Source of the DNA: Diplonema papillatum
Taxonomy: Eukaryota > Euglenozoa > Diplonemea > Diplonemida > Diplonemidae
NCBI GenBank assembly: GCA_030068145.1
Contig: JAPJBO010000041.1
Span: 372,001 to 436,000 of the forward strand
Length of the DNA stretch: 64,000 nucleotides
Direction: 5' to 3'
The notes under the pieces are model-generated. The model made no database searches, was not told the origin of the DNA, and saw only the letters and a program-made list of their open reading frames with translations. Each line of letters starts with the position of its first letter. The first letter of the stretch is position 1. A program made the position numbers and the translations under genes. Of the stretch, positions 1-10,900 are shown one piece after another.

Positions 1-414
1 ACCCGACCCTTACACTTTTGTAGAGAAAAGATTGATCCCCACTTGCACGAGCACACAAGCTCCGTTGCAAGTCCTTTAGAGAATCGAACCCAGCAATAGC
101 TCGTTTGCCTTTGGCTTTCCTTCCCTGGTGGATTTCTTTGAAGCCGTCGCAATGGCTGAGGCAGCTTCTTCGTGGAGCTCGGACTGTACTCACGAGATGG
201 ACCAGGAACTCGGGTTAAGCAGCGTGGACTTGAAATGCAGGTACCACGAGGTTGCAATCCACGCATCTCGTCACGCGGTGCCAGTTGCACACCGCCGGCG
301 GCAAGCCGTCGTCGTCGGCGTGGTGGTGCCGGCAACATGCCTCCACCGTTGGGCCGTGGTGGACTGCGCACTTCCCTTTGTGGGTAGTGCACCTTCGGGG
401 CATTCTTCGTCGCC

Positions 415-575
415 TCCGGAACTAAGGGTTGAAAGTGTATAAGCTCTCTCCAGGGAAACGATGTAGCTGTTTGTTGTGAACTTGATAGCGCATTCTTTCT
501 ATGAGAGAAGGGACACTTGCTGGTCGTCTTCTCGCAGCACGGTGTAGTAGTGCCCGGCATGAACTTTCCTGCAGC
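415..575 (-). repeat. Dispersed repeat R12, minus-strand copy
   Basis: The reverse complement of this stretch closely matches 14350-14540. Both contain a stretch reading GTGCCCGGCATG in one strand and CATGCCGGGCAC in the other, followed by a run ending in AGGGTTGAAAGTG or its complement. No terminal inverted repeats or coding potential were seen. Confidence 0.7.
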
Positions 576-1702
576 GTGGACGGGGTTCCATCGTCGTCGC
601 AGACCCGTTTCCCGAATGCGGTCCCGCGTCTTCGTTACGAGACGTCCCGGTTTAGTACCTCCGAGTGATCCGGCACCAGGCGGAAGAGTTAAACTGTGCG
701 GTCCATTTTGCGGGTGTGTCTCACACTCGCAAACCCAGTGTGAATCCAGCCTCCCTGGCCCTGGCCCACGCCTGATGCGGCAACCCCTTAACCCGGGCGG
801 CGGCGCTTTGGCATGAGCCAGGAACCTCAAGGGGAGCAGCGCGAGAGGCATCATCCACGCTTCAAAGGCCCACACACCCGCAAATCCAGTGTGAACCCCA
901 CTGTGCCACTCGCAGAATCCTGTGCGAACTCAATTGGGAATTGGGCTCTTGCCATTGCGAAGTGAGCTGTCTGTGACAGCGCACTCCAGCCCCTCGTCCA
1001 TTTGCTAAGTTATGCCGAATTTTGGACCCCGGGTACGAAGGAGAAACAGCCTATGCAAGTTGCTCGAGTGACAACCGGGGCCGTGTGTCTCCGCCTGGTG
1101 GGAGAGGCACACGACAAGACCTAAGAAATTAGTATGGCGCTTTCTTTTGTTTGTGCTAGCGGAACTCACCTGCTTGATAAGTTTCATGTAGTACGCTGCC
1201 AAGAGTCGGAAAAGGAAGGTGTGCACTTAGCCATCCCCAGAGCTCGCCGCTTGACCTGACACGGCTGCAGCATGGCGGCCGCAGCAGAAAATTTTGCAAC
1301 GAAGGTGCGTGCAGCCGGAGTGTGCGTCGGCAATTCCATAAAAACAGCCCGTAGGTTGATCCGAGAGGGCGGGCGGGCGCAGGGCTTACGCAGCTCTTTT
1401 GTCTTGAAGCTAAATACCTACTGAAAATCAGGCAGAAAATAAATAGAGCATAGGGGGCCCACCTGCCAGCGTTGCATGTCTTTGCCTCTGCCTCCTCCCC
1501 GGCCTCAACCCTCCAGTTTCGCGGTGGTAAGCAACAGCAGGATCTGCCGACCGGAATCCCCGGTCTGCGGTTGATTCCCCAGATGAATCTGCAAAAAAGA
1601 TAGTATGTGCTGATAACGTACTGATTTTTTAGCACGTGTACACGTACTGATTCAGCAATGTGTACAAAAAGGAACTGAGAAAATTAACGTGCTGAAAATC
1701 GG

Positions 1703-1724
1703 TACGTTCAGCATGCTGAACGTA
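1703..1724. repeat. 22-bp perfect palindrome
   Basis: The sequence is self-complementary around GCATGC, with arms TACGTTCA and TGAACGTA. It lies among other ACGT/GTAC-rich inverted motifs (1600-1700), 165 bp upstream of the first gene. Its function is unknown. Confidence 0.6.
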
Positions 1725-1889
1725 AGGCCTGGGCGGGCGAATGGGGGGAATGGAGGGCGGGAAAAAAAGAAGCAGGAGGAAGGCGTGACCCCGCCGACGT
1801 CGTTCTGCCCCGAGTCCCACCGCAATCCGTGAAGGAACCGGCAGCTCTGCGCTCCTACTTCTTCGGGCCCCGCCGCACTCCGGTGGGCG

Positions 1890-3023
1890 ATGACCGTCAA
1901 AACGGACGAAGCGACGGCCGCGGAGCTTAAAAGCCTCGTAGCCTCGTCGGAGAAAGGAGGCGCCGAGACGAGCCAAACGCTCGAGAAGCTGGCGACTCGG
2001 TGGGAAGAAGTGCTGGCGAGCCCGCGCTATGCAAAAGGCCGCCAAACCGCGTACGCTATGGCGTACTTGTTCGGCAAGCTGAAGGCCCCTATGCTGGCAT
2101 ACGCAGTGCACACCCAAGTCGGCCTGAAGTTCAACAACCGACACGCCACCGGGATGCTCCTCGGGTTCTCGTCACGGAGCGACTTACCGGGCTTCGTGAG
2201 AACCGCTGCGCTCATGCACGAACACAAGCTGCGGTTTTTCGGCTTGGACTATCTGTTCGTGGCGAAGGTCGTCCGCAGAGCAGGCGCCCCGGCGGACTTC
2301 TTGCTCAAATGCATCGCAGAAGCGAAGCGGAAGGGTGACTTGGACAAGCCGAAGATGCTGGGCATGTACAAGGAAGCCGTCAAAGGGTGCGTGACGCCGG
2401 GGGAACTCGACGCCGTTTCCGCGCAGGCGAGGAGTGAAGGGTACGAAACCGACGGCGTTTCGTACATGCGCGCCTGCCGCGCCGCACGCAATCTCGGTCT
2501 CGCGAGGGAGTACGTCGAGAGGGAAGGTCTGCAGCCGCATAGCTACGGCTACAACTTTTACGCCCTCGTCCACATCGTCACCGGAGAATTCGAGTTCGCC
2601 CGTGAATACCTGCAGCAATCGGCGGCGCGGCCCGGGTTCGAATCGCTGGTGAAGTTGTACCTGACGACAACTCGCGCGCGCGTAGAGCGACGAGACGACG
2701 CATGGGTTCACTTCTCGGCCGACGTGTTTCGGGTGGGTTTGGAGCATCGAGCGTGCGGGATCGAGGCGTGGGGCATCATGATGAGCATCCACGCGAAGGA
2801 GAGGAACGTGGAGGCGTGCGAAGACCTGATCGCCGAGTACACCCAGCAGCACGGCGAGCTGCCAGACAAGTTGCGACTCGCGTACATCGACGCATGCGCC
2901 ATCCACTTCGAAGACTGCGCGGGGCCGTTCGGCGTCGACGCCGCGTCCAAAGAGCAGCTGGCGGAATGGAAGAAGCGAACATGCCCGCCGCACGCCACGC
3001 CCTCAAACGTTCTCGGCGTTTAG
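1890..3023 (+). CDS. Alpha-helical (PPR/TPR-like) repeat protein
   Basis: A 377-residue single-exon protein with strong GC3 bias. Helix pairs recur along the chain, for example segments beginning YAKGRQTAYAMAYLF, HATGMLLGFSSRSDL and SYGYNFYALVHIVTGEF. This spacing and composition resemble pentatricopeptide or tetratricopeptide arrays, but I could not fit a strict 35-residue consensus. Most such proteins bind RNA or partner proteins, and organelle RNA work would be a guess because no clear targeting peptide is visible. The start was chosen as the first ATG of the GC-rich frame. The last ~120 codons and the 3' flank are tandemly duplicated downstream (3143-3987). Specific function is unassigned. 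Confidence 0.7.
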   Translation: MTVKTDEATAAELKSLVASSEKGGAETSQTLEKLATRWEEVLASPRYAKGRQTAYAMAYLFGKLKAPMLAYAVHTQVGLKFNNRHATGMLLGFSSRSDLPGFVRTAALMHEHKLRFFGLDYLFVAKVVRRAGAPADFLLKCIAEAKRKGDLDKPKMLGMYKEAVKGCVTPGELDAVSAQARSEGYETDGVSYMRACRAARNLGLAREYVEREGLQPHSYGYNFYALVHIVTGEFEFAREYLQQSAARPGFESLVKLYLTTTRARVERRDDAWVHFSADVFRVGLEHRACGIEAWGIMMSIHAKERNVEACEDLIAEYTQQHGELPDKLRLAYIDACAIHFEDCAGPFGVDAASKEQLAEWKKRTCPPHATPSNVLGV

Positions 3024-3142
3024 CACGCGACCCACTTATTCTCATGGGACAAGTGACCCGAAGCATGTTATGTTGATAAACCGTGTAGCAAACGCCTCTC
3101 TCTGCGTCGCACGTTCGCGTTTAGTAAGACGCGACTCATACT

Positions 3143-3987
3143 GGAGCATCGATCGAGACGACGAGAATCCGCGCGAAGGAGACGAACTGGAGGTGTGCGG
3201 TGACCTGATCGCCGAGTACACCCAGCTGCCCGACAAGCTGCGACTCGCGTACACCGACGCGTGCTCCATCCACTTCGAAGACTGCGCGGGGCCGTTCGGC
3301 GTCGACGCCGCGTCCAAAGAGCAGCTGGCGGAATGGAAGAGGAGAACGTGCCCGCCGCACGCTACGCCCTCAAACGTTCTCGGCGTTTAGCACGCGACCC
3401 ACTTATTCGCATGGGACAAGTGACCCGAAGCATGTTATTGTTGATAAACCGTGTAACAGACGCCTCTCTCTGCGTCGCACGTTCGCGTTTAGTAAGACGC
3501 GACTCAGACTGGAGCATCGATCGAGTCGATGAGAATCCGCGCGAAGGAGACGAACGTGGAGGTGTGTGGTGACCTCATCGCCGAGTACACCCAGCTGCCC
3601 GACAAGCTGCGGCTCGCAAACATCGACGCGTGCGCCATCCACTTCGAATACTGTGCGGGGCCTGTGGACATGGTCAACAGGATCGTCAATGTGTCACCAC
3701 GTCAGATCTCTGCATCCGGGTTGCGGAATGTTCACGCATTGCCTTTCGGCAATCCTGCACCGGCGGCATGTAAAAGCGACTGGGCCCGCCGCACGCCAGA
3801 ATGTAAAAGCGACCGGGGTCGCCGCACGCCACGCCCTCAAACGTTCTCGGCGTTTAGCGCGTGATCCCATCATTCTCATGGGATACCCGAATCACTTCCC
3901 TTCTGTTGATAAAACGCGCAACAAAACGCCACTCGCCGCGACGCACGTTCTCGGCGTTTAGTAAGACGCGACTCGGGAAACGTGCGA
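3143..3987 (+). pseudogene. Two tandem 3'-end echoes of the helical-repeat gene
   Basis: The segment starting GGAGCATCGA at 2741 inside the gene recurs at 3143 and again at 3511. Each copy carries the C-terminal coding part, the TAG stop and the same 3' flank with a TTGATAAA motif. The first copy keeps an open frame to the equivalent stop (3070-3390), with short in-frame losses such as QQHGE reduced to Q. The second copy is interrupted at about 3664-3810 by unrelated sequence. No start codon or upstream domain is present, so these are truncated copies. Confidence 0.85.
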
Positions 3988-4919
3988 CCGGCGAACTGGG
4001 CGGAATTCCTAGGCAATTCCTTAAGGAATACCATCAGAAACCCAAACTGGGCGTTACCAGAAGTCCAAACTCTCAAAACCTACCACTCAGGTGCCATAAA
4101 ACGCTCCGAAAGGGCGGGAAAAGTCGGACACGCCCATTTGCCATTACCAGCATCAGCGGGCTGGTGCGCCTGTACGCTTCCTGTGCTGACGCAGGAAGTT
4201 CTCGCAACGCAACCGGTGGCATGGTTCCCCCCTTTGAATTTTCAGCGGAAAATAAAAGAGAGAGCAAAACCCTTTTTGTTTGGATAATAAAAGCCACACA
4301 CAAAAAAGCTCGCTGGCTCGGGTTTTGCTTCTTCAGTAGGGTTTTCCGTGCACATCTGCGAGCTTGCTGCTAGAACCTCGGTGACCAACCCCTGAAGTGA
4401 CCAGGTGCTGCAAGACCGCAAAGGGAAGGGGGGTGGCCCCGTGCACATCACAGGACCGACACAAGCGTGTCTCCCCAGCACCCTACTCGACAAGATCGTT
4501 ATGTCTTCCTTCTTGGTTTAGCAATGCTTCTGGTGTCCCTTCTTTGATTGGATTACATGGTTTGAACATCTAGTGCGGAAACATGCAGAAAGGCAGCCCA
4601 GGCGAGCAGTCTCTTTGCATGCGCGGTAGCGTTGTGGATTGTCAGTTCTTCGATCACACTGTGGTCCGCGCCACGAATTCTGGTGCCTCCCCAAAACAAC
4701 GTAGGTTGGGACACCATCCCAGTCGTACTATACCCGGCGAGCCGCCGTCTGCTGTGGGAACCCAAACTCTTGACTCGTGCTGCATCAACGCCCTCAGTGA
4801 AACTGTGAAAGCGTGAAAACCCCGGACACACATAAAAAAGCGTGCAACGCCTACAGTAACAGCAACAAAAAGGGAAACCTCGGCCACCAAAGCTACCAAG
4901 CAAAAAAAAAAAAAAAAAC
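3988..4919. other. Intergenic, no gene recognised
   Basis: AT-richer than the genes, with no GC3-biased frame. It ends in an A-run of about 16 bases (4902-4917) directly before the next start codon, which would leave a poly(A) tract in the 5' leader of that mRNA. Confidence 0.5.
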
Positions 4920-5855
4920 ATGGCCAACTTGCGCGTCCGCGCGGAGGCGTACGCGTTCAGGCAGCTCGTCGAACACCTGCAGGCGAACACCGACGTGCAG
5001 AATATAGACATGATGAACTTGTCCGGGTTCTGCCGGAATTGCCTGAGCAAGTGGCTGTGCGCCGGCGCGCGGGAGCACGGAGCGGACATGTCGTACGACG
5101 AGGCGTGCGAAGACGTGTACGGCATGCCGTACCCCGAGTGGAAGAAGAAGCACCAGACCCCGGCCACTGCTGAGCAGCTCGAGCTGTTCAAAAAGACCCA
5201 CGACCGACACTCAAAGCACGAGCAGCCGCAGCAGCGGCAGCAGCAGCCGGCCAGCCCGCCGCCGAAGACGGCCAACGCTCCCGTTTCCTCCAACGTTTGC
5301 TGCCAAGAGGCGCCCGAGTCCCAAGCGCCCCCGGAGACGGCGTACGGGGGGGCAGCCGTCCCGCTGACGCTGAGTGTGCTCACCGTGAGCGACCGAGCGT
5401 CGAGGGGCGAGTACCAAGACGAGTCGGGCCCCGCGATCCAGGACGCCGTCCGCGTTTTCGCGCAGAAAACCGGCGTTTTCGCGGTGACCGTCGAGCACAC
5501 GGCGATCGTGGCAGACGACCAACCCGCCATCGAGGCGCGGCTGAAGGAGTGGGCCGACACGGGCCGGTCGAACCTCATCGTCACGACGGGTGGCACGGGC
5601 CTGAGCCAGCGGGACGTGACGCCGGAGGCTACGGCGCGCGTGCTGCACCGCGCCGTTCCCGGCATCCCCGAGACGCTGCGGGCGGAGTCGGCGAAGTTCG
5701 TGCCGTTGGCCGTCCTCTCGCGCGCGGTCGCCGGCGTCCGGCACCGCTGCCTCATCGTCAACCTGCCAGGACGGCCGAAGGCGGTTCGGGAGTGCCTCAA
5801 CACGCTCCTCCCCCTCCTCCCGCACGCCCTGGCAGAGCTCTCGAAGCCGACGTAA
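4920..5855 (+). CDS. DUF1244-MogA fusion protein (molybdopterin adenylyltransferase domain)
   Basis: 311 residues. Residues 1 to about 95 match the small DUF1244 family: the landmarks DVQNIDMMNLSGFCRNCLSK and VYGMPYPEWKKKHQ are characteristic, including the paired cysteines of CRNC. A Gln/Pro-rich linker (about 100-148) follows. Residues about 150-311 are a MogA/Cnx1G/gephyrin-G-type domain with LSVLTVSDRASRGEYQDESG near its start and the active-site TTGGTGLSQRDVTPEAT. That family adenylylates molybdopterin before molybdate insertion. I do not know this fusion from other organisms. The family function is firm, while the role of DUF1244 is inferred only from the fusion. The 3' half is copied downstream. 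Confidence 0.9.
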   Translation: MANLRVRAEAYAFRQLVEHLQANTDVQNIDMMNLSGFCRNCLSKWLCAGAREHGADMSYDEACEDVYGMPYPEWKKKHQTPATAEQLELFKKTHDRHSKHEQPQQRQQQPASPPPKTANAPVSSNVCCQEAPESQAPPETAYGGAAVPLTLSVLTVSDRASRGEYQDESGPAIQDAVRVFAQKTGVFAVTVEHTAIVADDQPAIEARLKEWADTGRSNLIVTTGGTGLSQRDVTPEATARVLHRAVPGIPETLRAESAKFVPLAVLSRAVAGVRHRCLIVNLPGRPKAVRECLNTLLPLLPHALAELSKPT

Positions 5856-6870
5856 GCAGACCTCCACGAACATGGGTCCATCAGCACCGTGTTTCGGTCC
5901 TGTAAGCCACGCTGAGCTCTCGAAGCCGATGTTCCACGAACACGGTTCTATCGACACCGTATTTCGAACCTGTAAACCACGCCGAGCTCTCGAAGCCGAT
6001 GTAGGCACACTTTCACGAACACGGTTCTGTAGGCACTGTGTTTCGTGCAAACCACGCCGAACTCTCAAAGCCGATGATAGCAGGCTTTCATCGAATATGG
6101 TTCTATCAGCACACCGTGTTTCGGTCTTGTAAGCCACGCCGTACTCTCCAAGTCGATCTGCGAAGACTTCCACGAGTTTCAGTCCCGCAGACATTGAGTG
6201 TTCTCACCGTGGGCGACCGGTGAGTACGAAGACGAGTCGAACCCCGCGATCCAGTAGGCCATCTTATCGCGCGGAAAAGTGACGTTTTCGCAGAGAGTGT
6301 CTCTCGTAGCCGACGACCAACCCGCCATCGAGGCGCGGCTGAAGGAGTGGGCCGACTCGGGCCGGTCGAACCTCATCGTCACGACGGGCGGCACGGGCCT
6401 GAGCCAGCGGGATGTGACGCCGGAGGCTACGGCGCGCGTGCTGCACCGCGCCGTTCCCGGCATCCCCGAGACGCTGCGGGCGGAGTCGGCGACGTTCGTG
6501 CCGTTGGCCGTCCTCTCGCGCGCGGTCGCCGGCGTCCGGCACCGCTGCCTCATCGTCAACCAGCCAGGACGGCCGAAGGCGGTTCGGGAGTGCCTCAACA
6601 CGCTCCTCCCTGCACGCCTTGGCAGAGCTCTCAAAACCGACGTAGGCAGACTTCCGCGGACGTTCTATCAATACCGTGTTTCGGTCCTGTAAACCACGCC
6701 GAGCTCTCAGAGCCGATGTAAGCATGCTTCAGACTTTCACAAACACATTTCTATCGACTGTTTGTTCCTGTTAGCCACGCCGAGCTCTCGAAGTCGATGT
6801 TAGCAGACTTCCAGACTTTCACGAACACGGAGTTCTGCGAACACCGGCTCAAAGCCGGTGTACGCAGACT
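5856..6870 (+). pseudogene. MogA 3' echo array
   Basis: Two kinds of copy are present. About 6297-6640 is a nearly identical copy of gene positions 5507-5850 covering the TGGTG active site through the C-terminus, without a DUF1244 part. On both sides, a unit of roughly 70-80 bp that begins with the last codons (GAGCTCTCGAAGCCGA) repeats with drift at about 5911, 5981, 6056, 6141, 6627, 6701 and 6781. The copy keeps an open frame (6279-6692) but has no plausible N-terminus. Confidence 0.85.
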
Positions 6871-7600
6871 TTCGCGAACTAGTGCGGTTGTGCACAACCA
6901 TTCCAGTAGGGTGCTTCGCGTCTGCGATGTGCTCACAGCTCACAGCATTATTTCCTCGCATCGGTACGTAACCACTTGTGCTAACCACTTCAGTTTAGGC
7001 GAGTTCCTGTATCGTGGTCAACAGGATCTGCGTCGCCCTTTCAGATCGCATCGCATATTGCGCACGAAGCTCCTGCTGAAACCGACCGGTCGTGCAAAGA
7101 CCCACTTCCAATCTCGCTAGCTACGCGCCTAGCCATGAGCCATGGTCACGCAAATGGTGTCAGACACCTTTTCCAGCGGCAGCTGGTGCAGAACGTAGCC
7201 TGTCTAGCAATTTCAGACACGTTCTGAGGTACGGGAGACGTGCCGTTGCGGTGTAGTTGGACCGCCAACGAGACCCCCCTCCAATCGAAACTGATTACAT
7301 GGGTTCCGAACGTAATAAAAAGGCAACCACGAACGCTCCTGCTCAAGTTGACGCCTTTCCCTTGTGTGCGTTGCTTTGTATCCACGGTCAGCTGTCGTTC
7401 TGACAACACGCTGCTCTGTGGCTTGAAACATTGGCAGCTTGCGTTCCTTCTTTTGAACACATCCGCTTAGCTTGCAGTTGACAGACAGCGGAGGGCCACT
7501 CAGGTGTGTGAAAACTGAGGGCAGAAAACGAGTGAAGTATGGTTGAGCATTCAAGACAAACGAGAGGAAAAAACACAAGAACGCCAACCCCTTACAGCCG
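6871..7600. other. Intergenic, nothing recognised
   Basis: No GC3-biased frame, no clear repeat family and no RNA gene were recognised between the MogA echoes and the splicing-factor locus. Confidence 0.4.
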
Positions 7601-7604
7601 AGGA

Positions 7605-7860
7605 GGCGGCGGAGTAGCGAAGCCCGCCGGCGGCGGCCGGTCCGCCGACGGCTCCGGCGACTGGGCCAAGTCAGATCCTGACTGAGAAGGCCGGCGGCAT
7701 GGGCAGCGCGAGGAGGAGGCGGCGACTGGTCGAAGAACGACTGGAACAAGCGTATCTAGCGAATCGCTCGGCGGACGACGACCGGAGCAAGACAGCGGGT
7801 CCTGAGGCGAAAAAGAGCCCATCTGCCTGAGGTCGCCCCATCTGCCTGAGGTCGCCCGGA
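7605..7860 (+). pseudogene. 5' echo of the SR-like gene's Gly-rich region
   Basis: Pieces such as GCGAAGCCCGCCGGCGGCG and GAAGAACGACTGGAACAAGC match gene positions 8268-8372, but stops and deletions break the frame. At 7800-7860 a CATCTGCCTGAGGTCGCCC unit is doubled. It lies just upstream of the intact gene. Confidence 0.75.
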
Positions 7861-7978
7861 GAACTGTAAAATCCCCAAACGGTCTTTTACTCTCAAACTC
7901 TTTTTCTCTCTCTAAAAAATGGTAGAATAGCAGTGTTACATTCGAACATCCATTGCCATAGGAATCACAAGGAACAAG

Positions 7979-10900
7979 ATGAGTTACGAGGATTACCGAG
8001 GAGGCGGCGGCTCCTACGGCGGCCAGGCCGGCGGCAGCTGGAACAACGGCGGCGGCAGCCGCGGCTACGACAGCCAAGCCGCCCCGAGCGCCGCCGCCGC
8101 CAGCTACGGCGGCCCCGCCGGCGCGTACGCGCCGGCGCCGGCTGCGGCGGCCCCGAGCTGGGGCGCCGCGCCCGCCGCGGCAGCGCCCGCGGCGCCCGGC
8201 GGCTACGGCGGCGGCGGCGGCGGCAGCTGGGGCGGCGGTGACTGGAAGGCGGGTGGCGACCAGTGGGCGAAGCCCGCCGGCGGCGACTGGGGCGACTGGA
8301 AGGCCGGCGGCGGCGGCAGCTGGGGCGGCGGCGGCGGCGGCGGCGACTGGGCGAAGAACGACTGGAACAAGCCGTCCGGCAGCTGGGGCGGCGGCGGCGC
8401 CGGCGGCCAAGACTGGAGCAAGGACGGCGGCTCCCGCGGCGGCGGCGGCGGTGGCGACTGGTCTGGCTACGGCTCAGCCTCGCGTTCCTCCGGAGGCTCA
8501 AAGGGGGGATACGGGTCTCTTCCGGCGCCGCAGGGTGACGCGCCTGCCTACGGCGGCGAGGCCAAGCCCCATGTCGTTCCGCACAAAAGGACGGAGCACG
8601 AGCACGTCCCCCAGGCGGAGTCCGGCCCCACGTCGAGAACTGTCTACGTCACGGGCATCGACTGCAGCTGCGATCCGGTCGGGCTGAAGAGCTTTTTCGA
8701 AGGCTACGGTACCGTGATGCAGTGCAAGCTCGTCGGCGACGTCACCCGCCCCACCCGCTTCGGATTCGTCGAATTCGCGACCCCGGAGGAGGCCGCGAGC
8801 ATCGTCGCCCAGTCGCAGAAAATCTACCTCGGTGCACGGCCGCTCCGGATCGTGCACTCCAAAACGCCGATCGTCTCGTCAACCACGGGGCCCACCCGGT
8901 CCCTGAACCCCGAGCGCAGCGAGAAGGCCATGCGTACCGTTCACATCACCGGCATTCAGAACCACCTCAACGAAGACCAAGTCATCCACTTCTTCCAAGA
9001 CGCCTGCGGTATGCACAGCCAGTAAAATCCTCACTCCTTTGCTTGTGTCTGTCACTCTCCTGCCCTGCTTGCCGCGCGCCGTATGGGTACGGGCTACAAG
9101 GCAACCCCTGCTCAACTGTGCTCGCCTGCCTTGATGGCACTTGCACCTTAAAGTGGGGGGGCCCAAGACTACACTCCACGGAGGAATGTACTGTACATGG
9201 TGTGCGGTCACAAACAGTCCCGGACATGGCTAGCCACAACCCATAACGAAAGCGTGCACCAAAAATACAACCCGTAACCATATAGCCCTTTTTTGCTCTA
9301 AGAGAACCCATTCATGAACGGTCACACGGAGACCCTAAAACCCCGGTATTTCAAGCGAACTTTAACTCTAGAAAAAAGGGACACCCAAACGAACAGGCTG
9401 TGTTGTTCGCAACTGTTCGCTGCACACTTTTCGTTCAGGGAGAACGGTACAAAATATTCTCTCGCGGTTCGGGGGTTGGCTTGGTTCAAGTGATTGCTCG
9501 AATTTGCGACCGCCTACAGCCAGAAATCGCACGAATCACACACAGGTAAAGTTACGAACTTCAGGCTCTGCGGTGACAACACCCACACCACTCGCTACTG
9601 CTTCGTCGAGTATGAGACCGAACAACAAGCGGAGGCGTGCCGTGCCATGGATGGCCAGACCGTATGCTTTCTATCCAACTCCATGCGAGTTCATCATAAG
9701 TTTCCCATCAAGACGCTAGCCGCCGCCGCAGGCCGTGCAATTGCCAAGAAGAAGAGAGCCCGCGACGCGTCAAGACGGTGCTCCCACTAAAGGTCGTGTT
9801 GAGCCCTATGGGGTTAGTCTTCCGCTTCCAGATCCCGAAGGAGCCGACTCCGGCTTTATAAATCTCCAAAGCGTCACCCCACTTTGCTTTGGGGGCCCTC
9901 TTCGATCTAGTAGTTGAACACCGGCCCGAAGTGGTCCTTCGTGGTCTAGAAGAGGAAGACTGGAATACTCCCAAGGGGCTTCTACTTTGTTCAGCAGCGC
10001 TGGGATAATCCCCTCGCATCAAGACCTGTGCTCTATGAACGGTGGTAATGGTGCCTTGCAAAAAATCTCTTCGTCGGGATGAAAGCGCTTACGCGTACAC
10101 CATACGCATACGGGTCGACCACCGATGTTACTGTGAACAAACCAGCGTGCCCAAAGCAGGCGTTCGCCGTGAATGATAAAGCATGGAATAACAAGGGATC
10201 GATTCTCTCGACTCTTTTGTTGGTCTCTTAACCCGAGTAGGAATAATCAAAACGAAGTTCTTAGCAGTTCTACGGCCCCGTTGCGCGGGATTAATAGGGA
10301 CTGCAGGGGTCGTACGTACGACGTCTGACGTACTCCGACGTCAGAGGTGAAGTCCTTAGACCGTAGGAAGACGAACTTAGGCGAAAGCATTCGACAAGAA
10401 TGTCTTCATTAATCAAGAACGAGAGCGTGGGGATCCAAGATGATCAGATACCGTCGTAGTCCACTGCTGTAAACGATGCCGTCTCAGGATCGAGGGAAGT
10501 CATTTTGGCTCCCACGGCACTCCCCGAACGAGAAATCAAAGATTATGGGTTCAGGGGGGAGTACATTCGCAAGGCTGAAACCACCGGCACCTGCGAGAAA
10601 TCCTTAGATCGTAGGAAGACGAACTTCTGCGAGAAATCCTTAGATCGTAGGAAGACGAACTTCTGCGAGAAATCCTTAGATCGTAGGAAGACGAACTTCT
10701 GCGAGAAATCCTTAGATCGTAGGAAGACGAACTTCTGCGAGAAATCCTTAGATCGTAGGAAGACGAACTTCTGCGAGAAATCTTTAGATCGTAGGAAGAC
10801 GAACTTCTGCGAGAAATCCTTAGATCGGAGGTAGACGAACTTCTGCGAAAGCATTCGACAAGAATGTCTTCGTTAATCACGTGGCACGGCGTTTGTTGCA

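Larger units (their letters stand above)
1..1889. other. Gene-free leader region
   Basis: I see no convincing coding region. The stretch holds a minus-strand copy of a dispersed repeat (415-575), short direct repeats of a GTGTGAATCCA-type motif around 735-900, and palindromic AT-rich sequence at 1600-1730. Open frames here lack the strong GC3 bias of the recognised genes. Confidence 0.5.

Noticed and set aside
7592..8410. Long minus-strand frame rich in Ala/Gly opposite the SR-like gene
   Set aside because: It mirrors the GC-rich Gly codons of exon 1 and has no domain of its own.
9662..9790. Read-through of exon 2 of the SR-like gene to a stop at 9788-9790, giving SMRVHHKFPIKT, which resembles an RRM last strand
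   Set aside because: A GTATGC donor at 9662 joins in frame to 10937, completing RRM2 with AIHVTPSRT and leading into RRM3; read-through remains a weaker alternative.
10501..10511. CATTTTGGCTC, part of the dinoflagellate spliced-leader sequence
   Set aside because: Only 11 bases, one occurrence, no leader-gene context; likely chance.
10581..10850. CRISPR-like regular repeat array
   Set aside because: Units are directly contiguous with no unique spacers, and the genome is eukaryotic.
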